Assembly: GCA_948567375.1 (NCBI GenBank)
Contig: OX419762.1
Location: forward strand, 59,625,034 to 59,689,033
Direction: 5' to 3'
DNA length: 64,000 bases
DNA from: Lunularia cruciata
Taxonomy: Eukaryota; Streptophyta; Marchantiopsida; Lunulariales; Lunulariaceae
A program made the position numbers and the translations under genes. Shown piece by piece: positions 34,850 to 46,500 of the stretch; position 1 is the stretch's first letter, and the number at the start of each line of letters is the position of its first letter. Under the pieces are notes generated by a model. It was not told where the DNA came from, did no database searches, and worked only from the letters and a program-made list of their open reading frames with translations.

Positions 34850-36699
34850 TGTGGTACCCACATTTTTCATTTTGGACAAGTTTTGAAGAAGAAGTGCCTT
34901 GCTGAAACCAAATTGAAACCAAATGGAGAAGAAATGAGAGGAAATTTGTATTTTGATCAAGCCCGAAGAAGTCTACTTTGTGTCAAATGAAGACGGACTC
35001 AGCCAGGATTGAAAGAGGGCAGACCCGAAGGAGGAATGGAAGTTACAGGTCAAGATTCTTGCGGGGGCTATATCTCAATGTTAACAAGTCAAAATCAAGT
35101 GTACTATATCTTGTTGAAAGCGTCTTGTTCAGGGCTTTCCGTTGCCACCAAAATCGCAAAGTTTAGAGCTATGTTGAAGAAGTTACAAGTATTTAAAGTT
35201 TCATGAGTAACTGTACAAAGTAGTTTAGTGTCTTTGCGTTGGCGTCTTTGGACTTTGGACTTGAGTCTTTGGACTTTGGTCTTCGGACTTTGGACTTTGG
35301 ACTTTGGACTTCAGGTTTACACAACTTTGGGTTAGAAGCTCCTTTGACTCAAGACGAAGATGGTTGTATCTGAGATAGTCGGACCTCGAAGTGCAATGAA
35401 GATGAATTTGGGAATCTTGCCAGAGGCATTAAAGAGAGTTAGGATAGAGAAAGAATAGATAGTTAGGATACCCGTGACTTCAATTTCAGTTCCGATTGAT
35501 GATGTAATAGGAATTGAAGGAGAAGTAGCAATAGTGAATAAGTGCAAGATCGAATTGTAAGTGTCTTCGGGTCAATAACATGAGTGATTAGGGGAAAGTG
35601 GGTTACAAATTGAAGGCGTAGATAGTGTACTCATGCTTTCAATTACAATTTGTGATGAGGATGTAGTAGAATTAGCAAAGGAATTGATTGTAATTAGACC
35701 CGATGTTGCAGAAGTAGGAATACAAGTATCATCGGACTTGATGATTGACACATTAGAGAAGAGTGGGTCAGGAGATAAGGATGTAGATGGATTACCCATG
35801 AGCTCAATTGTAGATTGTAGTGTAGAAGGAGTAGAATAAGTGAAGGACTTGATGGAATTCACCATACCCGAAGAAGGAGAAGTAGTAGGAAGATCATCGG
35901 GTTTGGAGGCCGATGATGAGGTAGACATCGGATCGGGATAAATATCAATTTTGAGATAGGAAGAGGCAGATATGAAGAGATAGATTGTCACTTAGGATCT
36001 GCAAGTAGGAAAAGATGTCAAGAAGCGGTGCCTAGGTAGGCAAGTCTACCGTTTGCTTCAGTATTTAAGTGGAGCATTTGCAGTACGATGTTGTTCAATT
36101 AAGCTCGTCACTTAAGCTTAATTCTGATTGTCAATTTCGTGTTTGCAGTTGTGAGTGTGTAGAGAATTCCGAAGAGCAAGTTAGTGTGCCTATGGATGTT
36201 GGAATCTACAGCCTTGATCTTCATTCTGTGTGTTTGATCTTGAGTGAAGTGCATCGGAGCAATGCCTTGACAGATTTGAGAGGAATTCTAGTGTTGGTAG
36301 TATTCTGCATTGGTGAGTGCAGCACAAAGTTGATGTGAAGCAATTTCAATTGAGGAAGTTGTGCCTTCAGTGGAGGGGTGGAACACAATTCTGAGGTGAA
36401 ATTGATCTTTGCAGTGAAGTGCCGTCTTTGGGAGAATCTGAATCATCACAATCAAGAGTTGTTTGGACAGAATTTGCTATGATGTGATTATGTGTGTGTA
36501 TTCGTGACAAGTTGTCAAGATTGTGAGCTTGTTACTCTCTTCTAGGTGTAGTTTCTACCTGAAAGATTAAAGAAGACATCAAGAAGAACTGCAATTGTGA
36601 CTTTTGACTTTGTATTTGACCAATTCTGACTAGTATCTCTGCGGGAACAAACTTTACTTACCCGATTATCACAAAAGTGATATTTGCCAAGTTGTCACA
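34850..36699 (+). mobile_element. Family-A solo LTR (short form) with TSD AGTTT
   Basis: Starts TGTGGTACCCAC and ends TTGTCACA. AGTTT flanks both sides (34845-34849 and 36700-36704). Removing it and one AGTTT restores the family-A LTR around it. It is only 1,850 bp because most of the U3 ORF is missing; the remaining tail of the frame lies at about 35630-35940 (IQVSSDLMIDTLEKSGSGD, ending EVDIGSG). It has a GGACTTT microsatellite at its deletion-prone centre and TATTTAAG near 36062. No internal region, so a solo LTR. Confidence 0.92.
35244..35311 (+). repeat. GGACTTT microsatellite
   Basis: About nine copies of a 7-base unit (GGACTTT, with GTCTTTG and TCTTCGG variants) inside the short solo LTR. 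Confidence 0.9.
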
Positions 36700-37706
36700 A
36701 GTTTGCTCCGCCAAGTTCAGCAAATTCAACCCAAAGTAGAAATGGGCTGCAAACGGCACGATGTAATGTGGAGGTGATTTATCCCGCAGATTCCACACCA
36801 TTTGTCGCATTCTCCCATGGAAACACCTCGCCCAATTGATTGGTTCTCATGCAAACAATTTGTGAAAGAACACCGCTTGGTGTTTCATCACATAGGTTGT
36901 TCTCTCCAGCTTCAGGATTACCATCAGAGCACTCACAATTCCCCTCTTGACAAGATCTTTATAGCTCTTGACTTTGTACCCATTCTTTGTTTGCTTTGAC
37001 GAGAATGCATCTCTCACTTCTTGGGTTTCTTTGGCTATCTCTCCCTTCACCAAGAATGTGGTACCTTGCTCCGCGCCTGCTTCCTTCCCGAGTACTAATT
37101 TCCAATCCGACTCTGTCTAGTGAGCTAGATTTCCTCTCTTCCCTTCTTCTTTGGGTCCATCAAGATACTTGCTCTCGATGATCTCAATCATGAAACGTGG
37201 AAAACTAACATTCCAGTTCCATGCCAAGAATGTAATCCGAAGTTGGCTCAAGACTTTGATTCTTGTGATTACATCTTACCTCTAAATTGCATGATTCCTC
37301 ACGGCAAATTTGGAGTTCTTCTTTCCTCCTTCCATCTCTCTTACTTTCTCACTATCTCTCGGTTTCACTCTTGCGACTTCTTCCTTACACACTAGCGCGT
37401 CTTCCCCTCTATTTCTCTTCCCCCGATCACCTACGGGATGACTTCTCAATGGCAAAGGAAAATTGCTCGACATTGCTTTGTTGCGAGCTCAATTTTTATA
37501 GAGTTGCACTTTCTTCATCTCTCTTCAATTCAAGTTTCTACCAAGAAATCACACCTCCTGCATGCACCTATCACTGTCAATTGTACTTCACGCATATGGG
37601 CCACTAATTTTGAACAGTCTCTTCTTGAATTTCTCGCCCCAATGAAAGGTTGTTAGACAGACTTCACCTCGGGTTGAGCTCCTCCCAATACAAAGACTTC
37701 TTACCT
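36700..37706 (-). mobile_element. Family-A element 2: 5' LTR, outer part
   Basis: Continues the LTR interrupted at 34849 through the start of the U3 ORF (37473) and the TATAAAAAT box (about 37492-37500). It breaks off at about 37706, roughly 230 bases short of the LTR start, where plus-strand family-A sequence begins. No target duplication can therefore be read for element 2. Confidence 0.8.
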
Positions 37707-40083
37707 TAGATGTCATAGCTAGGATCAAGGTATTGAATAGACATTGGATTACATTCTTGGCATGGAACTAGAATTTTAGTTTCCTAAGCGTCATGGTAGA
37801 GATAGCTACCAATAATTGTGAGGAAGGCCCCGAAGTTGAGGGGAAGAGGTGAAATCTGGCTTAATGGATTGAGTTGGATTGGAGGTTAGTATTGGGGAAG
37901 GAAGCAGGAGAGGCATCTAAGGTCACCCTCTATTGAGTGTGTGATGTTGCAAAGGAGACCGCAAAAATCAGAAACTTGTTCTTTGCCCCGCATATTAACA
38001 ATGGCTACAAAGTGGAGTCATATTGGGACCCAATCAAAAGGAGCATTGTAGGAGCAATAATGGCCATGTTCAAACCCAAAAGAACAATATACATGAACAT
38101 GCAGTAGGTAGTCTTCTTCCACTAGATGTTTGTAGGAGTGAAGGTGAACTGGACAAAGTGCTTCCACCAGCAAACAAGGCAGATGATCATCAATTGGAGA
38201 ACCAATTCACCTCTACATTACTTCACACCATTTGCAACGCACTTCTACTTTAGATTAAATTTGTTGACAGCGGAGGAGAGGCATCGCATGGTGTTGCATT
38301 TCCATCCTGATCTACAATGAGAAGCGGATGAAGAGGAGCAGCAATACATGATACAACTGCAAGCCAACAATGATCACTTCATCAAAACAGGATAGAGAAA
38401 GAGGTGGAAGGAAGAAGTCTGAAGACAAAGAAGTGGACTAAACCTAAAGAGGTGGCATTGCCTCAGCCACAATGAAAGATCCAAAGACTCAATCCACAAG
38501 GTAAGAAGGCGGTGAAGGAGGAGACTTTGGAGATAGAGTCTAAAGGAGAGACAGAGTCCAAAGGAGGAGACTCAGAAGAAGCGGAGCTCACACTACAAAG
38601 TGAGGGATCCAGAAGTGAGAGTGATGGTGAAGAGGAAGTTCAGCAATTGACTGAAGTGGAAGAAGATGAAGCATTTCATGCGGTGATTGATAGTATGGAA
38701 GGTGAAGATAACCCTTGCTTAGAATTGGCCATTGAGGAGATGGATGTAGAGCCAAAGAAGGAAGAATGAAAGGGAGGCAGAGCCAAGAAATCAATAATGG
38801 TTGAATCTGCAGGTCCAAGCTTAAGCTATTAGGAAGAAGAAAGCTTGGAAGCAATATTGCTGAAAGTACAAATATCAAGGCTTTGGAGGAAAGTTCCAAT
38901 GGAAGAAGCAAAGTACAAGGACAAAGCTAAAAAAAAGAAAGCTTTGAGGAGTCAAATACTAAATGCAAATTGTGATTCCATTGTTGGAACTGTTGAACAC
39001 ACAAAAGAAGGTAATCTTGCAAGATTGTATGAAGGTGAATAATGAGTTGCATGTGGTGAAGTATTTGCTAGACAAAGTGAAGAGATTGAAGGAGAGTGTA
39101 ACCCAAAGACAAGAAGAAGTTGAGGAACTTTGTGTGGATGTAGTCTTGAAGAAGAAGACTTAAGAGAACTTGCAAGAGAGTTTCAAGAAGCGGGGAAGAG
39201 AGATGCACAATCAAGCCATAGAGTTGAAGAAGCAGACGGTGTTGTTGGCAAAGATGAAAGAGGAGGTCAGTGAATTTTGCATCAAAAGTTTTCATGTGAA
39301 GGTGATGGTAGCTATGATGGAGTAGGAGTTAAAGAGCCTAAAGAAAAGTGCAGCAAGAAAAGGTAGAGCAAGCATAGTAAAGGGAGTTGTTGATCTGACA
39401 CCAAGAGGAGGAAAGATTGTGAGGCTTGGTAAGAAGTGTTAAGATGCAGAGTTCTTAGTATGCCAAAGAGAAGAAGATGTTTGTTGTTGAGTACAAAAGA
39501 TGAGATGAGTTAAAGATATACCAAGAAGAGTTGAAGGCAAAACAATCTCAGGAGTATGCATCAGAGTTAGCAGGAGAAGTTGTTGGAAGATTGTGAGCAA
39601 TGCTGAGCACGGAATCTGAAGGAAGGTTGGAGGACGCGAGATTGCATGAATTGAAATTGCTCGTGCAAGAAAATTGGAAGAGGAAAGCAAAAGATGTAGA
39701 TATGAACACTCTTTTGATTTGTATGAGGGAAAGAGTAGATAGGAAGATAATTCAGGTAGGAGACAATGCAAGTCTCAGATTAGATTTAGTAAAATTTGAT
39801 TTAGGAAGACTTTGGAATAGTGTGAAGGATGAGAAGAAGTCCAAAGTTGCAGAAGTAGGGTTACAACTATCTTTGGAGTTGTCCTCTAAGACATTAGAGA
39901 AGAGTGGGTTGGGAGCTAAAGAGTTAGAAAGGTTACTCAGGACCTCAATTGAAGTTCATAGTAAAGAAGTAGAAGAAATAGTGAAGGATTTGGTAGTTGA
40001 TGATAGACCTAAAGAAGGAGAAATACTTTGGAGGATCATTGGGTTTGGAAGCCAAAGAAGAGGTAGACATTGGATCGGAGTAG
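37707..40083 (+). pseudogene. U3 coiled-coil protein remnant
   Basis: Reads from VIARIKV- and WNxNFSF-like text at the left edge through NGYKVESYWDPIKRSIVGA (about 38000), a serine/glutamate-rich linker (38512-38769, ETLEIESKGETESKGG) and coil segments (38845-39163). The last part, 39600-40083, is open: ARLHELKLLVQENWKRKAKD, MRERVDRKIIQVGDNASLR, LELSSKTLEKSGLG. There are at least two frame changes and many stops in the middle. It ends near EEVDIGSE at 40083. Confidence 0.65.
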
Positions 40084-40185
40084 GAACAAATTTGAGATAT
40101 GAAGAGGCAAATATGAAGAAATGCATTGTCATTTTGGATCTACAAGTTTGTAAAGTTGTTGTAGAATGGTATAGTTGTTAGCAAC
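37707..40185 (+). mobile_element. Family-A LTR, plus-strand fragment
   Basis: Collinear with 6048-8540 of the solo LTR at 5431: it enters in the conserved N-terminal domain of the U3 ORF and ends shortly after the ORF at GGTATAGTTGTTAGCAACT. The LTR start and the R-U5 end are missing. It may be the second half of the LTR whose start is at 15352-15880. Confidence 0.75.
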
Positions 40186-40362
40186 TATTAAGACCATGAT
40201 AACCATAGATGTGTTTTCTGAAAGGTTTTTTTTATCTATACTTTTTAGCATAAGTGATGGTGAGCTTGGATGAGAGCTCCTCACCTATTCAAGAGAGCCA
40301 AATTTCTCAAGTCTCTATAAATAATGAGACTATGATAACCATGGATTATTTTTTCTCTTTGT

Positions 40363-40367
40363 AAAAT
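40363..40367. repeat. Target duplication AAAAT, left copy
   Basis: AAAAT immediately left of the LTR end TGTGACAACC. The identical AAAAT follows the other end at 53520-53524. Confidence 0.9.
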
Positions 40368-43300
40368 TGTGACAACCCGGCAAATATCACTTTTGCAGTA
40401 ATCGGTAAGTAAAGTTCATTCCCGCAGATAAATAATGAGCACTGAACAACATTATACTGCGAATGCCACTCTTAAATAGTGAACAAATTGACAGTTCTAA
40501 CAACTATACCGTTCTACAACAACTCTTCTAACCTACAGATCCAAAATGACAATGCACCTCTTCATATCTGCCTCTTCAAATCTCAAATTTGTTACTAATC
40601 CGATCCGATGTCTACTTCTTCCTCGGCTTTCAAACCCGAACCCGAAGTAATCTTACTTCCTACTACTTTTTCCTCGGGTTTCAAATCATCTACTTCTTCT
40701 ACCAGATCCAGCAATTCTCTTTCCTGATCTGAAATTTCACTAGTGGGTAATCTATCTAACTCCTTATCTCCTGACCCACTCTTCTGTAATGTCTCTGATG
40801 GTAACTCCAAAGACATTTGGACTCCTATGTTATCTACTTTGGGTTTTGCCCTAACATCCCTCCGAAGCTTTTCTATCTCCATTTTTACTAAGTCTTATCT
40901 AATTGAGATGTTATCTTCTACCTCTAAGATCTTTCTATCTACACGATCAACAAGTCAACAAGGCGTTCATCTCTGTGTCTTTTGCTTGTCTTTGCCTCGT
41001 TTCCTGCACCAGCAACTTCAACTCGTGCAGTCATGCTTCTTCAATTCGAACGCTGGCTTCTGTACTTAACATTGTGTTCACCATGAGGGCTATCTCCTTC
41101 AATGGCACCAATCTTGTCTTCCTTTCTTGTTCCCAATCTGCAAGCCATTCCTCTCGGTACATCTCCAACTCTGCCTTGAACTCGGCTTTCACCGTCTCCT
41201 TCTCCTTCTCCTTCTGTACAACTTTTTCTTCCTGATTACAAAGTAACTCTCGTAATCTTTCTTCTTCTCTATACCGCGCAGCCAACTCTCGTTGCCAGAG
41301 TTGCTTCTTCTCCTCCATACTCTCCATCACTCTATTGAGCTCTTGATCCTTCGCTGCTACCCTTGCCATAACATGGATAAGTTCTACTCTTGAATCAACA
41401 AACGGCTGCTTCAACATTTTGTGTTTAGCTACCTGTCTCTCTCTTGCTATGTCACTCTTCCTCGCAAGATCCTCTCAATAGCTCACTTCCCTCTTCAGGT
41501 CTTCAATTACTTGACTTCTCTCTACTGCCTCCGCTTGCAGTACTTCTCTTTCCTCCTCACCTCGGGTTATACCTCTCTTCAACTCCGAGTTCTCTCTTTC
41601 TAATCTTGATAAGACCTGCAAAACAGTCTTCACCTCAGGACAAGTTGACTGCATCTCCTTCTTCTTGTACTCCAGTTTCACCAACAGAGGACACACCACC
41701 TCTTGTAGGTACTCGACTCCATCACTGGCAACTACTTCCTTCCGCGGATAGGTCTCTCTTCTCTCCTCGTGTTCTCCTGATACTCGCCTTCTTCTCTGGA
41801 GTATTTGTATCGGGATTGATGCCTCACTGCCCGAGCTTTCTCCTACCTCTTCCTTCACGTTACTCGGCCCCGCCTCACACTTTGCCTTACGTCTTGAGCA
41901 AGCCCCTCGCTACACTGCGATCTTCCTTTCCTCAGGCATCGGGACTTCATCTTCCAATGGCAAGTTGTCTTTGGCCTCCAACTCGGCTTGCACTTCTTCT
42001 TCTTCTTTGTTAGCCGTTGGCACCGATGTCATCTCTCCTCTTTCACTGTCACTGCTTGTATCTCCACTCTGAAATGTCAGCTCAGGTTCCTTCTCATGTT
42101 CTGAGTCTTCCGTCTTCAGCTCAGCCTCGCCTTCTGAGTCTTCATCTTCCGACTCAATCACCACCATACTTTGCCTCGGGTTACTTCTTTGCATCTTTCG
42201 AGGTTTCTTGCTTTCTTTGACTTCTCCTTGCCGACTCCTCTTCTTCATCGGGGTACTCACTATGACCTCCACGTTCTTCCCTGTCTTCGCGTAGTAGTCG
42301 TCCGTGCTCCGGATTTGGAGAATATACTGCTGCTCCTCGACGTCAACCTCCTTTTGCACATTAGGATGGAAGTGTGACACCATCCGAGTCCGCTCCGCTG
42401 AGTTTAGCAAATTGAGCCCGAGGTAGAAGTGTGCTACAAATGGCACAATGTAGTGTGGAGGTGACTTATCCCGCAAATTCCACACCATTTGCCTCGTTCT
42501 CCCATGAAAACACCTTGCCCAATTGATAGGTTCTCCTGCAAACAACTTATGGAAGAACACCGCTTGGTGTTTCATCACATAAGTTGTTCTCTCCGGCTTC
42601 AAGATCGCCATGAGAGCACTCACGATCCCTCTCTTCACTGGATCCTTGTAACTCTCAACTTTGTACCCATTCTTCGTTCTTTTTGACGAGAAGGCATCTC
42701 TCACCTCCTGCGTCTCTTGAGCTATCTCTCCTTTCCCCAAGAACATGGCTTGCTGCTCCAAGCCTGCCTCCTTCCCGAGTACGAGTCTCCAATCCGACTT
42801 TGTCCAGCGAGCCGGATTTCCTCTCTTCCCTTCTTCCTCGGGTCCATCGAGACACTTACTCTCAATGATTTCTGTCATGAATCCTGGAAAACTCACATTC
42901 CAATTCCATGCCAGAATTGTGATCCAAAGTCGGCTCAAGACTTCGATCCTCGCTATCACATCTAATCTCCGAATTGCATGATTTCTCACTATGAATTTGG
43001 AGTTCTTCTTCCCTCCTCCCATCTCTTCTACTTTCTCACTTTTTCTTGATTTCACTCTCGCAACTTCTCCTTTGCGCACTAACACAAGGCCAACTCTATT
43101 TCCCTTTCCCCAATCACCTGCAAGACGACTCCTCAACGGCGAAGGAAAATTACTCGACATTTTGTCGTTGCAATTTTGATTTTTATAGAGTTGCACTTCT
43201 TCGTCTTTTGTCACTTCGAGTTCCTACCGAGAAATCACACCTCCAACATGAACCTGTCACTATCAATCAACCTTCGCACGTCTGAGCTGCAAGGTTTCAA

Positions 43301-43571
43301 ATGGCTCCTTCTTGAATTTCTCGCCCCGACGAAAGGTTGTTAGACTGTCTTCGCCTCGGGTTGAGCTCCCCCGATCCGAAGACAATTTACTTTGGGTTGT
43401 ATGCTGATAGGACATTTCTGAGTACTTTGCCTTATGACCTAAAGTCACTTAACTTTGGGTTTCATCCCGACGACTCTTTTCTTTGCCTTCTTTGCTATAC
43501 AGGCGCAATCCGACTTCTCTATACACTTCTTCTCCTTTATTCTGAAAAAAACAAAAAATGTGGGCACCACA
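40368..43571 (-). repeat. Family-A 3' LTR (3,204 bp)
   Basis: From TGTGGTGCCC (ending at 43571) to TTGTCACA (starting at 40368). Near 40428 the sequence jumps from CCCGCAGA to AAATAATGAGCAC, skipping about 580 bases present in the 5' LTR. The U3 ORF and TATTTAAG box remain. Confidence 0.93.
40595..43160 (-). pseudogene. U3 coiled-coil protein, best-preserved copy (about 855 codons)
   Basis: From MSSNFPSPLRS at 43160 (an upstream in-frame ATG at 43214 exists only in this copy) the frame is open for over 410 codons to a TAG at 41910, and the same frame continues to about 40930. Order: basic N-terminus (residues 1-50); conserved domain (about 55-300: IRRLDVIARIEV, WNWNVSFPGFM, NGYKVESYKDPVKRGIVSAL, HQAVFFHKLFAGEPINWARC); RSTDDYYAKTGKNVEV; lysine-rich then glutamate-rich linker (300-430); coiled coil (430-760); acidic tail with VQMSLELPSETLQKSGSGD, ending EVDIGSD. 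Faults: the TAG, a stop near 41473, one near 41033 and a small deletion near 40950. Product unknown. A gag-like or nucleic-acid-binding accessory role is only a guess. Confidence 0.8.
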
Positions 43572-43587
43572 TACCTCCTCCCTCAAA
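43572..43587 (-). other. Family-A polypurine tract
   Basis: Minus strand TTTGAGGGAGGAGGTA runs directly into the LTR start TGTGG. This places the LTR edge at 43571 and proves that the U3 ORF lies inside the LTR and not in the internal region. Confidence 0.9.
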
Positions 43588-46500
43588 TGTGAGCATCCCC
43601 GCAAACATAGACCTTGGGTGTCTTAGAAACTTCCGAGTCTATGGTCCAATATCTCCGAACTCTCCACCCGTTTACTCGAGTGGCAAAAGGATTACCTTCC
43701 AAGTCTACGAGCTACATGGACCCATTTTTGTAAAGATGAAGAACTCAATAGGGACCCATCCATCTTAAATGCAACTTGCCTGGAAAATATTCGGCGATTG
43801 TCATATAACAAAACCAAATCCCCTTCTCGTACAGTCACAGGCTTGATTCTCTTATCGTGCCTGACTTTCCTTTGTGCTTGTACTTCTTTCGTGGTTTCCA
43901 TTGCATTGTCTCTTTTCTCTTCTAACCACATTAGTTGATGAATCCAAAGATCCTGACTTTCTTCTTCCGACATTTGTTCTTTGCACAGAATTTGATATGT
44001 CGGAACTTCAAATTCAACTGACAGTATGGGATGCAAGCCATATGTCAAGAAGTATGGAGTTTGTTTGGTTGTAATCTTCTCTGTTGTTCGATATGCCCAC
44101 AACGCGGCTGGTAATTTTGTATCCCAATCATAGGCATAATTGACAATCACCTTATTCAAAATTTTACAAAGTAACCCATTCACTTTTTCCGTTAAGCCAT
44201 TTGCTTTTGGGTTGTAAGGAGTCGTCTTCCAATGTTTAATCTGAAAGTACTTGGTTAATGCCTCCATTACCGAGTTCAAAAAATGTGTGCCTCGGTCACT
44301 GACCAATTCCAGCGGACACCCATATTGGGAGATGATGTTTCAAAAGAAAAATTCTGCCACAGTTTCCGCATCATCTCTGCGAGTTGCTTCAGCTTTGACC
44401 ATCTTGGTAGCATAGTCAGTGCAAACCAAAATGTATCGCTTTCTTGTGACTCGGGTCACTGTTTGAATGGGACCCACAAAATCAATCCCCCATTTCTCAA
44501 ATGGGGCCAAGGGCAAAATTGGTCTCAAAGGCCATTGAGAAGTAGCCGTCGGCTTTCCTGTTCTCTGACAAGCATCACAGCTTTGGATATGAGCATGTAC
44601 ATCTTTGTACATTGTAGGCCACCAATACCCTACCGAAAGAATTTTCTTTACAGTATTCTTCAGAGCATAGTGTCCTCCCGATGCTTCGGAGTGTAAAGAT
44701 TCAATTACTCCTCCTACTTTGTATGACTCCAAGCATCGACAAAGTACTTCGTCTTTGCCCATCTTAAATAAAATGTTGTGTTTAAGCTGGTACGGCCCCA
44801 TTTTCCTAAGAAAGACTGCTCGCTGTTCCGGGTCCATCCCCTCAGGACAATGGAGAGTATTCAGATAATTATATTCAGCTGCATACCTTGTACTTCGCAT
44901 TGCTGATAAGTGATACAACTCTTTGTCAGGGAACCGATCGTCAATTTCCTACTCCTGGTCTTGAGTCTCTAATCTGGACAGGTAGTCCGCATTTGAATGT
45001 GAAGCTCCCTTCCTTACTTGTACAGTATACGTGAACTCTTGTAATAACAAGATCCATCTTGCAATTCGTCCCGATAAATCTGCCTTCTTGACCAAATGTT
45101 GCAATGCGTAATGGTCAACATAGAAGACAAACTCATACCCCAACATATAATGACGAAATTTCTTGCAGGCATACACCATTCCGAGTGCTTCTCTTTCAGT
45201 CATTGAATAGTTCTTTTCAGAAACTGAAAGTTGTCGGCTGGCATAATACACCAGGTAACCTTCTTCTTCTCGTCCTTCTGACTTAAGATGACTCAGATGG
45301 CCATGGACAAAGTGTCCACATATACATGAAAAGGGACGTCCCAATTTGGGGCCCTCATGACTGGTGCTTCAACCAGTTTCTTCTTCAACCCTGGAAAGCT
45401 TCTTCTTGATTTGCTTCCTACAGATAGTCTTTGGATTTCTTCAGAAGCTTTGTAAGTGGTGCAGCAAGCACTGCATAGTTTGACATGAAGCGTCTGTAAT
45501 ATCCGACATGTCCCAAGAAGGCTCTCAGCTCCCGGATATTCTTCGGGGATTCTAAAGCTGCGATGATCTTGACCTTCTTGACATCAACTTCAATACCTTG
45601 GCTTGACACCCAATGCCCCAGAAGAATTCCCTCCTTCATTGCAAAGAAGCATTTCTTCGGGTGTAATGACAAGCCGGCAAAATAACACCTTTCAAACGTT
45701 TGGCAAAGGTAATCTAAATGTACATCTCTTCGCCCAAACACACAAAAGTCATCAATAAAAACTTCCACAAATTTGCACAGGAAATCTTTGAAGATTGAAT
45801 TCATCATCTATTGGAAAGTAGCGGGAGCATTACGCAACCCAAAGGGCATTTGATTGTAAGCGAAAGTGCCCCAATCGGTCGTGAATGTAGTTTTATCCTT
45901 GTCTTCTTCTCGAATGGATACTTGATTGTACCCTGAAAATCCATCGAGAAAGCTATAACAAGGATGTCTAGCTACCTGATCTAAAATTGTATCAGTAAAA
46001 GGCAAGGGATGATGATCTTTCCTTGTAACTACGTTCAACTTCTGGAAGTCTTGGCACACTCGGATCTTCCCTGTTTTCTTCTTCGAGACAATGACAATGG
46101 GGGAGACCCATTCACTGCTTAAGACAGGGAAGATGATTCTGGCCCCTAAGTACTTGTCGATTTCATCTTTCACCAAAAGCGAGTACTTTGGGTTCAGACG
46201 GTATTGTCGTTGCCGAACCGGAACTGCACCTTCAACCAAATCAATCCGGTGTTCTCCAAATTCTTGTGGAATACCCGGCATTTGATCAATCGACCAGGCA
46301 AATACATCCTAGAATTCTATAAACAGGGCAGTGTATCCTGCCAACTCCTCCAAAGTAACTGTCTTCGAGATTTTTAAAATTTTTCCTTCAGTTAATAAGA
46401 CATCTTGACAGTCATCGGGGTTGATGACTCCTTCAACGTGGCTTACTCGGCTTAACCCGAGGCAAGCTGCCATCAAACCTCCTTCCTCCAAGTCAGGTTC

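Larger units (their letters stand above)
33058..37473 (-). pseudogene. U3 coiled-coil protein, split by a solo LTR
   Basis: The N-terminal part starts MSSNFPLPLRS at 37473 and includes the conserved domain to about 36705. The rest runs from 34849 to 33058. Almost all of the second part stays in one frame (pieces ending 34863, 34455, 34248, 33660 and 33438) with only scattered stops: DKYYKKTGKNVEIEMSTP, acidic linker, coiled coil with EHRKKEMQSKCPEVKTVL and KDQELDRVMESVEEKKQ, and the tail to EVDIGLD. Without the inserted LTR this would be about 855 codons, like the other copies. Confidence 0.7.
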
